Shown piece by piece: positions 33,466 to 46,049 of a stretch of 64,000 bases of DNA. The DNA comes from Chloranthus sessilifolius. Lineage: Eukaryota; Streptophyta; Magnoliopsida; Chloranthales; Chloranthaceae. Location: contig CM037588.1 of the NCBI GenBank assembly GCA_021018995.1, positions 142,659,725 to 142,723,724 of the forward strand, in the 5' to 3' direction. Every line of letters begins with the position of its first letter. Position 1 is the first letter of the stretch. The notes under the pieces were generated by a model. The model was not told where the DNA came from and did not search any database. It was given only the letters and a program-made list of their open reading frames with translations. Made by a program: the position numbers and the translations under genes.

Positions 33466-34159
33466 TTTTTCCTTTATTTAAGTAAGGTGGCTGTAGCATA
33501 AAGTGGTGTAGCAGTAACACCAGCCTAAATTGTTAATATATGCTTACTTATGTGATACACTTAGGGCCCATTTGGATTTACCCAGAATCATAATCTTATT
33601 ATGAGTTTGGGTACTTGCAAAAGGGCTCTAAGCGTATCACATTAATATTTATAATGGTATAAAATTATAATTTTGTAATGACAAAATTATTATTATAATT
33701 TTCTTATGCGTGAAGGAAGTAAAGATCATTTCTTATTCTGTATTTCTCCTAATAGAAAACAACTTTAAGTTGTAATATTATAAAGTTTAGCATCTATTCT
33801 TAGTTAAACTACTGTTCTTGATGAATGTTTTACTACTTTTTTCAAATAAATTGTTTTGGGAGTGGGCACTATAAAAAGGGCACTAATATAATAAACTTTT
33901 AGTTGAATGGGCGTTTTTAAGATAATGATAAATCAATTTTAAACTAAAAAAGGTAAAAAAAATTAAAAGGAATAATAGGACATGATTAATATTTAAACAC
34001 CAAAATAATGCTTAAACTTTAAGTGATCTTACACCATTAAAATATGATTTTGGATCCTACAGTGTGCTTTAATGTTGCGCCAAGTGGTTGGCATTTCCTA
34101 TCAATCTAAAAGGCTCAATTGACATTCTATTATTGGTGCATATAAAAGTGTGATTTATG
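33466..34159. other. Intergenic, no gene seen
   Basis: AT-rich. TTAGGGCCCATTTGGAT at about 33569 looks like a lone PIF-like terminus without a partner. Confidence 0.35.
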
Positions 34160-34162
34160 TTA

Positions 34163-36206
34163 AGGGTCTGTTTGACAATTTTTCGAAAAAACATAGGAAA
34201 AAGATTTGTAGATTCAATGAATTCCATCTCTTTGAAAATTCGTAGGAATTTATTATTTTTTGGTGTTTGGATTCAATAATTACACATAGAAAATAGAAAA
34301 TGAGTACTATCGATAGTCTACATCTCACTCCCAAAAAATCCAACTTTTTATTGTGAGGGAGATTCCGTGTGAGAGAGAAAAATTAGGAGAGAGAAAGAGA
34401 GAGAATAGGGGAGAGAGAGAAAAATTAAGACAGAGAAATTAAAAGAGAAGCGTAGAGAGAGATTAGGAGAGAAAAAGAGACAAAAAAAGAGATTATGAGA
34501 TAAAGATTAAGATAGAGCGATTAGGAAAAAGAAAGATGAGCAACATCTTTGGTGTGCACAATACACACCAAATAAACACGCTTTATTCTATTACGTTACA
34601 AATTAACACCATAGTAATCACTATGTATTACCAAGTTATACAAGTCAGAGTTTGAAAAGTCAAACTCAAATAAAAAGTCAAACTTTGATCAAACTTCAAA
34701 TTTTGATCAATAAAAATGTGTAAAGCTAAATAACAAAGTTGTAAATGCTAGTATCTAATGTAACTTTACTCGTTGAAATGAAATTAAATTTTTATAAAAG
34801 TTAAACTTTGACCAAAATTTCAACTTTGACAAAAAGAAAATTTTATAATGTACCAAGTTACAAAAGTCCAATTGTAAATTAACATAATAATATTCATATA
34901 CATCGTTAGGTTATACTAGTCAAAATTTGATCAAGTATCCACTTTCAATAAAAGTTTAACTTTGATCAAACATAAAACTTTGATTAATACAAAATTTTAA
35001 GACTAAAGTACAAAGTTACATAGTAAATGCTAATATGTACTGTAAGGTTACATGTTAAAAGAAAATTCAATTTTTAAACTTGAAAGTAAATATAATTTTT
35101 AAAAAAAGTCAAACTTTGACTAATTTTAAAAAACTTTAATCAATTGAAAATTCGACAATGTACCACCAAACTACAAATTAACATAACAGTATTTGTATCA
35201 ATTACTAGGTTACATTAGTAAAAATTTTGATCAAATATTAACTTTTTAAAAAGTCAAATTTTAACCAAATGTTAAAAAAAGTAAAATAAAATTTGGTAAT
35301 GTACTACAAAATAATATATTTAAAAAATGATAATCTTATTGGAACTACAAAAGTTCAAAAAAATTAAATTGTGTTATAAAGTCAAAGTTTGACTAAATAT
35401 TAAACTTTGACTAATAAAAACTTACATTGCCAAAATACAAATAACAACAGTAATAATCACTATCTATTGTCAAGATACACTTATCAAATTTTGACTAAAG
35501 TCAAAATTTGAATAAAACTCAAACTTTGACTAATAAAAATAAGGTAATGTATTTTAAGTTATAAATTAAAATAATGATAAATATTTTTAATTATAATATT
35601 CCACTAATTAAAATTTATAATATTTTATAAAAAATCGAAGTTTAACAAAAAGTCAAACTTTGACCAAGAAAAATTATACTGATACGGTGTAAATTTATGT
35701 AGTAGTAGACTCTATTTATAAATAGGTTTTGAGTTTAACTAAAAATAAATTTTGTGTAAAAGTCAAAATTTGATAAAAAGTCAAATCTTGACTAAAGGTC
35801 AAACTATTGTTATTATTTTATTATTGTTTTTTATTATTTTATTTTTTTGATTATTTTATCTTTTTATTTTTTAATTTTATTTTCTTCATTTATTATTATT
35901 TTTATTTATTATTATGATTTTTTATTTCAATTTATTCATTAAAAAAAAAAGATACAGATAGAGGAGAGAGAGAAAGAGAGATATGGTATAAAGAGAAGAT
36001 AGAGAGTACTCACCCAACAAAAAAAGGAAAGGGAGCATAATGGCAAAAGATTTCCAATAAAATCCTCCTATTTTAGAGGGATTTGTTGGTTTATAATGGA
36101 AAAGAAAATTTTAAATTTTCCTATTATTTACAATGACACAACTTTATTGCCAAAATAGAAAATTAACATAATGATTTATTTTCCTTTCCTCCTATCCAAA
36201 CAGCCC
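34163..36206. mobile_element. PIF/Harbinger-like element carrying a W-box-rich repeat array
   Basis: Ends AGGGTCTGTTTGAC and TATCCAAACAGCCC are inverted, and TTA flanks each side (34160-34162 and 36207-36209). The 2.04-kb interior has no transposase. About 34560-35820 is a degenerate array with GTCAAACTTTGAC-type words many times, alternating with blocks such as AAATTAACATAATAG and TACCAAGTTATAC. Similar blocks recur at about 34605, 34873, 35177 and 35449, a period of roughly 270-300 bp. Smaller GAGAGA patches lie at 34370-34520 and 35950-36010. Confidence 0.6.
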
Positions 36207-36344
36207 TTAGATAAATAGACTTTAGCATAATGACTACAAATGAAGCTAGATTTATTATAGGAACCTTGTGGAAGTTAACATTACAAGAAAGGCAAGGGTC
36301 TAACTGTCTACGATGATCTAAAAATAAAATAAAATTTGTCTAAG

Positions 36345-36848
36345 TAGGGTTACAAACACGTCAGGTTCAAGGCCGGTTTAAGGTCATCCTGAACCCGACC
36401 AGTTATTCACAACCTTTTAACTCAATTAACCTTTAAACTTTGACTTGAACTTGAACTCGACCAATTAAAAGTACCCTGACTTAAACTTGACCTAAACAGA
36501 CCTACTAATTGGACTCAAACCTAGACTTGGACTTGCACTGAACCCGGTTCTAATATAATTAATTACATTTTCAGGTTTGTACTCAACCTGTTAACCACTT
36601 TCAGACCTGATAAAAAAACACAATGTACTTAGATGTCTTATAAGTTATAACAAACCAATGCCAAGTCAGGTTCGAGTCGCGTTTGAGGTTAACTCGAATT
36701 GGACCTATTTACATAATAGGTTTGAGAAATTTGACCTGACCTGAGACGACTAGGTCAAAATTTTTAAACCCAAACCTACAAACTGTAGTCCATAGAAGGT
36801 CGGGTCTAAAAATCCCTGCTTGGTCGACCCGACCCATTTGCACCCTCA
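36345..36848. mobile_element. hAT-like MITE, GACCCGACC-rich
   Basis: Starts TAGGGTTACAAACACGTC and ends CCGACCCATTTGCACCCTCA, roughly inverted. The interior has AACCTGACC/GGTCGGGT words. The 8-bp flanks do not match, so the exact ends are uncertain. Confidence 0.5.
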
Positions 36849-37160
36849 GATTTGCGTAAACTCGTAATAAACGTATCTAAGGAAGGCCATGGGTGTCTTA
36901 CAAAAATTGCTTGCTTTCGTCCTTTGTGCAAGGAGTGGGGAATAAAATAAGTTGGGGGAATCGAATCTATGATTAAATAGCGTGCCGTGATGAGTCACAG
37001 CCAGCCAGCCACCCCAACAGTGAGCTGGAGACTGGTGGATAATCTTTAGAAGATGGGTTGGGACCCACCAATAAAGCAAGCTGGTTGCGGATGCTTTTTT
37101 GGAGATTAGTCTGTTTGTCAACACTCCCGGTAGGAATGTCGATTTGGTTTATCAAAATGC
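36849..37160. other. Intergenic, no gene seen
   Basis: More GC-rich than its surroundings, but without a recognisable coding exon. Confidence 0.3.
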
Positions 37161-37773
37161 AAATCTATTTGGATAAAAATTAGTAAAATGTGGTAAAGTT
37201 GTTGATTTTTTATGGCATCTTACCAAGTATTCCTAACTTGTAGTTATGCAGGGATACTATGTTTCTCCCCTCTTCTCCTCGAGGTTATGCATGGATACTA
37301 TGTTTCTCCCCTCTTCTCGAGGTGATTTGGGTTGTGGATGACATAACTCTCTGCTAGTTCCTGTTATAGCAGACTTCATCTGCTTTAGTAGGTACCCATT
37401 TTCTTTAATAACTCTTTGCATAGCAAGATTTTATGTAAGATTTTCCTGTTTAACAGTTCTATCCTCATTTCTACTCACTTCTTGCCTTAACAAATTTTAT
37501 TTGCTTATGTAGAGAGTTAGTAGATAGCAGAAAGATTGCTGTTAGAGCATGTAAATCCTCATTTGCAGGAAATTAGAAAAAAGACTGAGAACCAACTAAA
37601 GCAAGTGAACTCTGTTGTAGCAGGGGATAGCAGAGAGCTATGCCATGCACAACATTGGTATTTTGTGGCAAATAGGGATAATACCTTTATCACCCTTAAA
37701 AACACTCAAACATCTAAATTCATGATAAAACGTTTTACTATACCTCATGTATTCTCTATATCCAAATAGACCC
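37161..37773. mobile_element. PIF-like element, TATTTGGATA ends
   Basis: Left CTATTTGGATAAAAATTAG and right TATCCAAATAGACCC are inverted and resemble 418-1302. A direct repeat GGATACTATGTTTCTCCCCT lies at about 37252 and 37292. No target duplication confirmed. Confidence 0.45.
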
Positions 37774-37806
37774 TAATAGTCAACTTTTACTTAATTTTAC
37801 TCAGTA

Positions 37807-37965
37807 CACTATAAAAAATAAGACTATTAGTAGCAATCAAAACTATTACTATAAATAAAAAAAATATCGCTAATACCTTCATTGTTAATAATTTTTAATA
37901 ATTTTTTTTGTTAATAGTAATAGTTTTTGGCTGTTGCTAAAAGTCTTATTTGTTTTTTTATAGTG
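37807..37965. mobile_element. CACTA-ended MITE, hairpin
   Basis: Starts CACTATAAAAAATAAGACTA and ends AGTCTTATTTGTTTTTTTAT followed by AGTG. Almost the whole 159 bp folds back (ATTAGTAGCAATCAAAAC against TTTTTGGCTGTTGCTAA). Flanking 3-mers differ. Confidence 0.55.
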
Positions 37966-38261
37966 ATTTGTTAATATTAACTGTCAGCGTTCTCATTTTG
38001 GTACCTACCAGTATTCACTTACCTAGTAGACCCGAAGCAACACCATCTCACCTAGTGTCCTTTGGCGTCAGCCAACCTCTATTCAGTTACATATCAACGC
38101 ATGCCAACTTCTCAGTTGCAATCTAGAGCGGCCTTCATAATTTGTGCCAGATTCACTACTAGTGTTCCATATCGAATAGAAGTTACCGCTAAAATGACCA
38201 CGACTTGCATTTCATTCTCTTCTCTCTTATTTGTGATTGTTCTTTATGAAGTTGCGAATCC

Positions 38262-38621
38262 AAATTGAAATTTCGGTTTTCAGTTTAGTTTTGCCTGAAT
38301 TGAAATTGAAACGAATTGGTTCGATCTCAATTCAATTTTTAAATTTTTTAATTTCCCAAACTGAAATCAAACCGTAACCAGAAAAAATCTGCTCGATTAG
38401 GTTTCAGGTTTCTTTTTAAACATTTCTATGTTTCCATTTTTTCAGTTTTTTAATCCTTACCTAATCGGTTTTCAGTTTTCGCCACCTAAAACCAAAACCG
38501 AATCGAACCGGAGTTCGTTCGATTCGATCTAGATTCGGATTGGTTTTGGTTCGGTTTGGATAAATTCGATTTGGCTGGTTTTTGGTTAGATTTGGGTTTT
38601 GCTTTAGAACTTGCATCCTTA
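38262..38621. mobile_element. hAT MITE, GGTTCGGTTT family
   Basis: Interior words TTTCGGTTTTCAGTTT and AACCGAATCGAACCGGAG. The right end AACTTGCATCCTTA parallels AGCTTGCATCCCTAA at 46779. The left end near GTTGCGAATCC is eroded. Confidence 0.5.
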
Positions 38622-38625
38622 CTAG

Positions 38626-39181
38626 TGCTCAAGTGTGACGCCTTTGGCGCTTGTTTGATAATTGCACATGGAGTGGACGGGGAGCTAATGAGCTCTGCCA
38701 ATGAGTAGATAGCGAGGGTTTTTGCCAGAGCTGTAGAGCAGGTAAAGCCCGCTCTGATGAGGAGCGAGCAGGGAGCGGATGCGGATGCGGATGGGGCACC
38801 ACAACTGATGGTAGATTGGTTGAAGATGATGAAGAGATTGCAGCCATTGCTGGAGCTTTGGATTTATGATGAAGGATTTTGGATGTTGCTTTATGATTTT
38901 TAGAAGCAAAATTTGCAGAGATCTGAAGGATTTTGGATGTTGCTTTATGATTTTTAGAAGAAAAATTTGCAGAGATGTGATGGATTTTGGATCATGCTCG
39001 TTGGAGCTTTTTATAGCTCCGATACCATGTAAATTGATTTGATTATAATTCTGTGTGTTTCAGAAATGAATACAGTGGTGCTATTTATAATCATTTCAAT
39101 ACATGGTTGAGTTGGTTACAGCTGCTATAACTAACACAATTAGAATACAGTTACAAACAGAGTATAACAGACTTGATAACA
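38626..39181 (-). mobile_element. Copia 5' fragment: LTR, PBS and start of gag
   Basis: On the minus strand a short LTR (39181-39028, TGTTATC to ATTTACA) abuts a primer-binding site TGGTATCGGAGC (39027-39016) with no gap, as in many Copia elements. Downstream (38909-38629) are disrupted frames that would be gag. A 54-bp tandem duplication lies at 38871-38978. The 3' part is missing. Confidence 0.6.
39016..39027 (-). other. Primer-binding site, initiator Met type
   Basis: TGGTATCGGAGC on the minus strand differs from the canonical TGGTATCAGAGC by one base and lies directly after the LTR. Confidence 0.65.
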
Positions 39182-39640
39182 GAACAGATTCAGTTGGCCT
39201 GGTCACCATCATTATGGTTAAGACTAGCCTACCTCACAACCAATTGGTTGAATGATATAAGATTATTATTGACATCCGATCGATTGGATGACATGATCAC
39301 TATTTTCAAATGTTATTTGGGTGAGCAATGTGTGCACATGCCTTTTTACTTAGTGTATATAAAATTGCAATCAATCTTAATCTTGCTTGAGACGTAAGAT
39401 ATACATCTTGGGATAATCATCCTAGATCCGTCCCTTCAAAGCGCTCCCGATTTGCTTCCAAACAGTCACTGATATTATCCATGGCGATCAACACTTGAAT
39501 CAACGGCCAACCATAAACTTAAGGCCACAAGCACACTGACACTAACTGGAATTGGGTAAAACTCTATTTTGATTGAGAAATAAGTGCTCACTTTTCAAAA
39601 CCATTGCTTCAAAAGGGCAAAAGTTAAGGATGGGTTTCTT
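39182..39640. other. Intergenic, no gene seen
   Basis: AT-rich. 39628-39640 is the left target duplication of the split SINE. Confidence 0.35.
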
Positions 39641-39702
39641 ATTTTTTGATAGCCTCAGTATCCGGGCCTCTTAAAGCACCCGCCTAGTCCTAGGGGCACA
39701 TG

Positions 39703-40529
39703 TGTTGGAACAATTGTATCGGGTTGCAAGATAAGATAAAGATTGAAATGAAAATACGCAGATCTAGTTCGAGGCACGTCGTAATTCGTTGTTTTTAAAC
39801 TGAGATTTTCCCCTGCCACTATGATCAAGTGGCCACCAATAGGTTACCGGCAAATCGGTTTCAGAATACAACGAACCGGCAGTGTATTCTTGTGATCAAA
39901 TTTGGTGAATTTGATCACGCAACTAGAACACCAAATACCGCTTAAGAAAAGAACGCGAAGACAAACTTTAAATTTGGAAAAAACAGAAATAGAAAATGCA
40001 GTAAATAAAAGAAAGACCGCGGGTCCCCTTTTATAGAAATCAAGAGGTGCAACCGTGCCGATTTGACAGAACGGTTATAGTAACCGATCAGACACAACAA
40101 TTACAAAAGGTCCGTTTAGACACAACGGTTACAAAGAATAGATTTTATAAAATTTAAATGCTTTTAAAATTTAAATGCAAATGATTAAAACGCGGTTAGT
40201 CTTTTGTCCAAAAAATTATTTTATAAATGCACCACACTGCACCGCATCACCACGCCACGTACACGTACACGTATTTGTGCTCGTGTCCGTGCCCGTCCCG
40301 ACCTGGCCCGGCCCGACTCGGCTTGGCGCGTGCCCACGTGTGTGTGTATGACTGATTGGTTGCATGGCGGTGGAAGCTACAAAATTTGGTGCTCCCTGGG
40401 TGAAGGCTACAAGCCTTGAGTCAAAACTACATATTATAACCCAAACTCCCAAAAGAATTTTACCTGGTATGGGACTATTTACAATAGTCCAAAAGACAAA
40501 AACTTTTAAAATAATTAAAATATCCAATA
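39703..40529 (-). repeat. 3' LTR of Copia element
   Basis: 827 bp. A TATA-like TATAAAAGGGG (minus strand) lies near 40034. The polypurine tract AGTGGGGGATT lies immediately outside at 40529-40540 and is duplicated 37 bp further in. Confidence 0.8.
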
Positions 40530-41255
40530 ATCCCCCACTATTTTAAAGATTTTAAAATATCAAATAATCCCCCACTATTTTTAAAGATTGAAAAAACAGA
40601 ATAAAGCTAGAAATATGTGCATAAATGAAAATGTCTTACAGACTTGAATTTTTATTTTAGTAAAAATAATTCAAGGTTTGTCAAGGTCATTAGTGAAACT
40701 AAGTCTTGAACTAATGATCTTATACGATAAATCGAAATTATATCACGCATGTATTTCATATATTTGGTGTTCAATAAAGAAGGTTAGCATATTTAGGCCC
40801 TATGCTAGTACCTTGGTTTTTGTAGGTGTTTATGAGATAAGGTCACTTCTCATTGAAAGCGGCTCCACCCTTATACTTATATAGGTAAACCTATAAGAGA
40901 TGCCCTTATAACTTTAACATCTCAACACATTGTGCTATAGGACTATTAAGAGTAATGCTCAACCTCCCCTTATTCATTACAAGTAAAACACTACCCTTCC
41001 TGGGATATATATGAGATTTATTTCTCATCAATGTAGTGTCCTTTAGCCGCCACAGATTTATTACTTATTTTTTCCTTTGAACCTAAATATTGATTAAACA
41101 AATATTACGTAGGGTTTCTATTATAAGTGGTTATTTAGGTTTAATGGCTTTAAACCCATCCCGATTGAAGTTTTATGAACCTCATCTCTGCCAAGGCTTT
41201 TAGTAAACGGATCCGTCAGGTTTTCTGTAGACCTGACCCCAATTACTGAGATTAC

Positions 41256-44200
41256 TCAATCTATAAGTAATTGTTTTACATAGCTATGTCTTAGACCAAT
41301 ATGTCTATTTTTTTCATTATACGTTTGACTATAAGCCTTTGATAGTGTTGCTTCACTATCACAATATATAGAGATAGGTGGCAATGATTTAATCATAATT
41401 GGAATTTCTATTAGTAAATTCCTTAACCATTCTACTTCTTTTTCATTTGCCGCTAAGGCAATGAATTCCGATTCCATAGTGGAATGTGTGATGCAAGTCT
41501 GCTTCTTTGATCCACATGAGATCACAATACCACCAAAAGTGAATATCCATCCACTTATAGACTTTGATTCTTCCGAACTAGATATCCAACTTGCATCGTT
41601 ATATCCTTCTAAAACTTAAGGATATCCAGAAAATTGTAAACCATTATTAATAGTACCCTTTAAACATCTAAAAACATGCGAAATAGCATTCCAATGAACA
41701 GAACTAGGGTTACTTGTAAATCTACTTAAGTTACTGCAAATGCGATATCTAGTCATGTATAATGCATTACATACATAAGGCTACCAATAACCCTTGCATA
41801 TTCTAACTGTTGCACACATCGTCCATTATTTTTAGTCAAGTTAAGATTAATATCTAAAGGTGTATTGGCAGATTTCAAATCAAAATAATTAAATCTTTTC
41901 AATATAATGAGATTGAGTTAAAGTTAACATATTCTCATTTCTTATAATTTTAATTCCCAAAATTACATCTGCCTCACCCATGTCTTTCATGTTAAAAGAT
42001 GAACTTAAGAAGTTTTTAGTTTCTAAAATAACTTCTAAATTAGTTTCAAAAATAAGTAAATCATCTACATAAAGACATATAATAACACCATTATTATGAG
42101 AAAATTTATAATACATACATTTGTCGGCTTTATTAGTTTTGAATTCAAAATCGGTAATGGTATTATCAAACTTTTCATGCCACTATTTTGGTTCTTGTTT
42201 TAACCTATATAGAGATTTAATAAGTTTACAGACTTTCTTATCTTGTCCAGGTAGAACAAATCCTTTTGGTTGTTTCATATACACATCTTCTTTTAAATCA
42301 CCATTTAAAAAAATGATTTTAACATCTATTTGATGGATTTGTAACTTATGTATAGAAGCTAAGGCAATTAGAAGTCTTATAGTCGAAATTTTAGCAACGG
42401 GTGCGTAGCTGTCAAAATAATCAACACCTTCCTTTTGTCTATATCCTTTGGCAAATAATTTTGCCTTAAATTTTTTTATAGTTTCATTTGTTCAAAGTTT
42501 TCTTTTAAATATCCATCTACATCCTATGGGTTTAGATATTTCTGGTAAGTCTACTAATTTTCATATTTTATTTCCCATTATTGAATCCATTTTATCATTG
42601 ATAGCTTCTCTCCAAAAGCACTATCTCTAGATTTAATGACATTGTTAAAAGTGATAGGATCATCGTCTACATTTAGATACAAATGTTTCTTAGTACTTTT
42701 GGTCCTATTTTCTTCAATCAAATAGATATAATAGTCTTTTGAAAGACTAGTTTCAAACCGTTGATGTTTACTTCGTCGTGGTTCAATAATGACCTCTTCA
42801 TCACTTGAAGATTCAATAACTTCTTTAGATTTAGAAGATTCTCTATCTTCATAAGTTTTACTTTCAATATTTAATTTATTAGTTAGAGTAGTAAACTTAG
42901 ATTCATAGAATATAGCATCTCTAGATTCTATTATAGTATTTTTATCGATGTTATCATTGAATTCCATAACTAAAAATCTGTAAGCTTTACTATTTTGTGC
43001 ATAGCCAATAAAAACACACTCAACAGATCTAAGACCTATCTTAGGCCTTTTAGGATCTACTAATCTAACAAGTATCCTACACCGCTACACTTTAATATAG
43101 GTTAGACAAGGTTTTCGATTCTTTCAAAGTTCATATGGTGTAGTTAAAATTTTCTTATGTGGAATTCTATTCAAAATATGAGTAACAGTTAACAAAGCTT
43201 CACCCCATAAATTTTTATCGGAATTAGCATTGACTAACATTGCAATAGTCATTTCTACTAATGCTCTATTTTTTCTTTTGGCAACTCCTTTTTGTTGTGG
43301 CGTATAAGGAGCCGTCACCTCATGACAAATTTCATGAATTTCACAGAAATCGAAAAATTCATTTGACATGTATTCTCCACCCTGATTAGATCTAATGACT
43401 TTTATTCTTTTATTTAATTGATTTTCTACTAATGCTTTATAAACCTTAAATTTTTCAAAAGCCTCATTTTTTGTATTTAATAAATATATATGACCATATT
43501 TTAAAAAATCATCTATAAAAATAATAAAATATCATTTACCTCTTCTAATAGAAATATTATTTAAATTACAAATATTACTGTGTATTAAATCTAATAAACA
43601 TGAATTTCTAATAACACTAGGAAAATGTTTTCTAGTAATTTTAGTCTTAACACATATATTACAAGCACTACTAGCAAAAGATTCATGTTTTGAAATTAAA
43701 TCTAAGTTAGTCATGCATTTCATAGACCTATAATTAATATGTCCTAATCTATCATGCCATAAATTAGAAAGAGAGATCGAGTAAGAAGAAGGAGAGATTT
43801 TATTGATTGAATAAGTTACATTGAGTTTGAACATGCCTCCCATGACATATCATTTTTCAACAAATTCGCCATTCTTGGATAAGATAAACTTATCCGATTC
43901 AAATACAAGTTTGAAACTATGCTTGATTAGTAAACCACCGATACAAGATTCTTGCGAATGTCGGGTACATGGAGCACATCAATAAGCGTCACGACTTTTT
44001 CGGATGTGAAATTTAATTTCACTTTTTCACGCCTTATGATTTTTGCCGTAGATGAGTTCCCCATAAAGATATCTTGATCATTGTCAGCTTTATCATACGT
44101 TACAAACATGTCACGATTATTACAAACATGTTTTGTGGCACCCGTGTTGATCCACCATTCATTGATGTTACCAATCAGATTTACCTCCGAAAGAACGGCT

Positions 44201-45091
44201 ACAAAATTGTTTTTCTCTTCCACTGCATTTGCTTGATTTTTCAATTTCTTGAAGAGGCGATAATCCCGTTTGTAGTGTTCGGGTTTCCCACAATGGTAGC
44301 AGCCTTCGCTCTTCGGTACTATGGTCTTGGCGATTTTTTTTTTCCTTGGATTGAAAAAATCCTCTCTTCCTCTTCTTTGATGGTCCACTGATAACCTTAG
44401 ACTCAACCAAGTGTGACTTTGATGTCATATCAATGTGATCTTCAATTTTGTCCCGAACACGAGATTCTTCCTCAATACGTAAATGAAGGAAAAGATTTTT
44501 CATAGAAATCTTCTCGTTATTACGTTTAAGGATTTTTCAATAATCTTTCTAAGATGGAGGCAACTTGACGATTATCACACCAACTAGAAAATTCTTATCA
44601 AAATGAGAACCATTAGCAATTATATAATTTATAACTACTTGAAAATCATGCACTTGGCTAAGAATAGGTTTATCATCGATCATCTTAAAATTGAAAAATT
44701 GACTAATAATGTAAGAATTATACTCTGTATATTCTGTTTTATACTTCTTTTCGAGTGCGTCCCAGAGTTCCTTCGAAGTGTTGTAGGTGCAATACACGTC
44801 TAACAATGAATCTGACAATACATTCAGAATGTAGCCCTTGCATGTATAGTCGTCTTCTTTTCATTTCTGCTTTTTTCAGCCTTCATTGAGTGTTGATGAT
44901 TCGGTAACAGTTGGGCACGGATTCGTGATGACGTACACAACTTTTAGTGCAGTTAACAGAAAGTGTAATTTTTATTGCCACTGTTTGAAGTTAGAACCAT
45001 CAAAACTGTCCAACTTGTGGATGTTGTTGGGCAGCGCGGGATGAATTTTATCGGTTAGTATGAAAGAAGTCAAAGACTGGATATGGGCCAT
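41256..45091 (-). pseudogene. gag-pol remnant of Copia element
   Basis: The start at 45091 (MAHIQSLTSF) lies only 13 bp from the LTR. 44818-44549 is gag (LWDALEKKYKTE, then VKLPPS). 44406-43927 has a CCHC zinc knuckle (CYHCGKPEHYKRDY, final Cys changed) and protease with WINTGATKHVC, where the family has D-S/T-G, so the catalytic Asp is lost. 43843-43532 is the GAG-pre-integrase HLGH-type region (WHDRLGHINYRSM). 43369-43124 is the integrase core end (PYTPQQKGVAKRKN). 42967-42578 is linker. 42116-41889 holds RT with YVDDLLIF. 41525-41256 is RNase H (STMESEFIALA). Frames are separated by stops and shifts. Confidence 0.8.
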
Positions 45092-45104
45092 CTCGGTTTA
45101 AAAT

Positions 45105-45892
45105 TATTGAAAAAATGATTTCGGTTGCAAGAGAAGATAAAGATTGAAATGAAAATACGTAGATCCGGTTCGAGGCACGTCATAATTCGTTGTCTTTAAA
45201 TCGAGATTTTCCCCTGCCACTATGATCAAGTGGCCACCAATAGGTTACTGGCAAATCGGTTCTAGGATACAACGAACCGACAACGTATTCTTGTGATCAG
45301 ATTTGGTGAATCTGATCACGCAACCAGAACACCTAATACCGCTTAAGAAAAGAACTCGAAAGCAAACTTTGAATTCAGAAAAAACATTAATAGAAAATGC
45401 AGCAAATAAAAGAAAGACTTCGGGTCCCCTTTTATAGAAATCAAGATTAGACAGAATAGTTCTGATAATCGATCGAACTGCATGGTTACAAAAGATCCGT
45501 TTAGAGACAACGGTTACAAAGAATTGATTTTATAAAATTTAAATGCTTTTAAAATTTAAATGCAAATGATTAAAACACGGTTAGTCTTTTGTCTAAAAAA
45601 TTATTTTATAAATGCACCGCACCACATCGCCACGCCACGTGCCCGTACACGTACGCGTGCTCGTCCCGTCCCGTCCTGACCCGGCTGGGCTCGGCACGCG
45701 CATGTGCGTGTGTGACTGATGGCTTGCATGGCGGTGGAAGCTACAAAATTCGGTGCCCCTAGGTGAAGGTTACAAGCCTTGAGCCAAGACTACATATTAT
45801 AACCCAAACCCCCAAAAGAGTTTTACCTGGTATGGGACTATTCACAATAGTCCAAAAGACAAAAAATTTTACAATAATTAAAATATATAACA
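45105..45892 (-). repeat. 5' LTR of Copia element
   Basis: 788 bp, matching the other LTR over its length, including TATAAAAGGGG near 45433. Its inner end is eroded (TATTGAAAAA in place of TGTTGGAACA). Confidence 0.8.
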
Positions 45893-46049
45893 ACATGTGC
45901 ACCCCAAATTAGCATATATCGGGTCAGCACAGGGTATAAATCCCTAAGATGGCTTCAAGGGGGGGGCGGGGGAGGGAATTCGAACTTAGGTCTTCTGCTT
46001 TTGGAAGCAGGTACCTGGCCCTCACCTAATCCCTTGGATGGGTCTCTTT

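Larger units (their letters stand above)
39703..45892 (-). mobile_element. Complete but dead Copia LTR retrotransposon
   Basis: Begins TGTTGGAACA and ends ATATATAACA, flanked by the 5-bp duplication ACATG at 39698-39702 and 45893-45897. Two LTRs enclose gag, protease, integrase, reverse transcriptase and RNase H in Copia order on the minus strand. LTR copies differ at about 14 of 165 bases compared by eye around 39800-39965, so the insertion is not recent. Stops and frameshifts occur throughout. Confidence 0.85.
39641..46035 (-). mobile_element. SINE split by a Copia insertion
   Basis: The SINE tail (39641-39702) and head (45893-46035) match the family at 18558-18767. The head holds box B (GAATTCGAACTTAGG on the plus strand). 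Flanks GGATGGGTTTCTT (39628-39640) and GGATGGGTCTCTT (46036-46048) are a 13-bp target duplication with one mismatch. The Copia element sits between. Confidence 0.75.

Noticed and set aside
34163..36206. Satellite DNA or centromeric array
   Set aside because: Only four to five degenerate units, enclosed by transposon ends with a TTA duplication.
37536..37769. 77-residue plus-strand frame as a gene
   Set aside because: Lies inside a PIF-like element, has no recognisable domain and no splice or promoter context.
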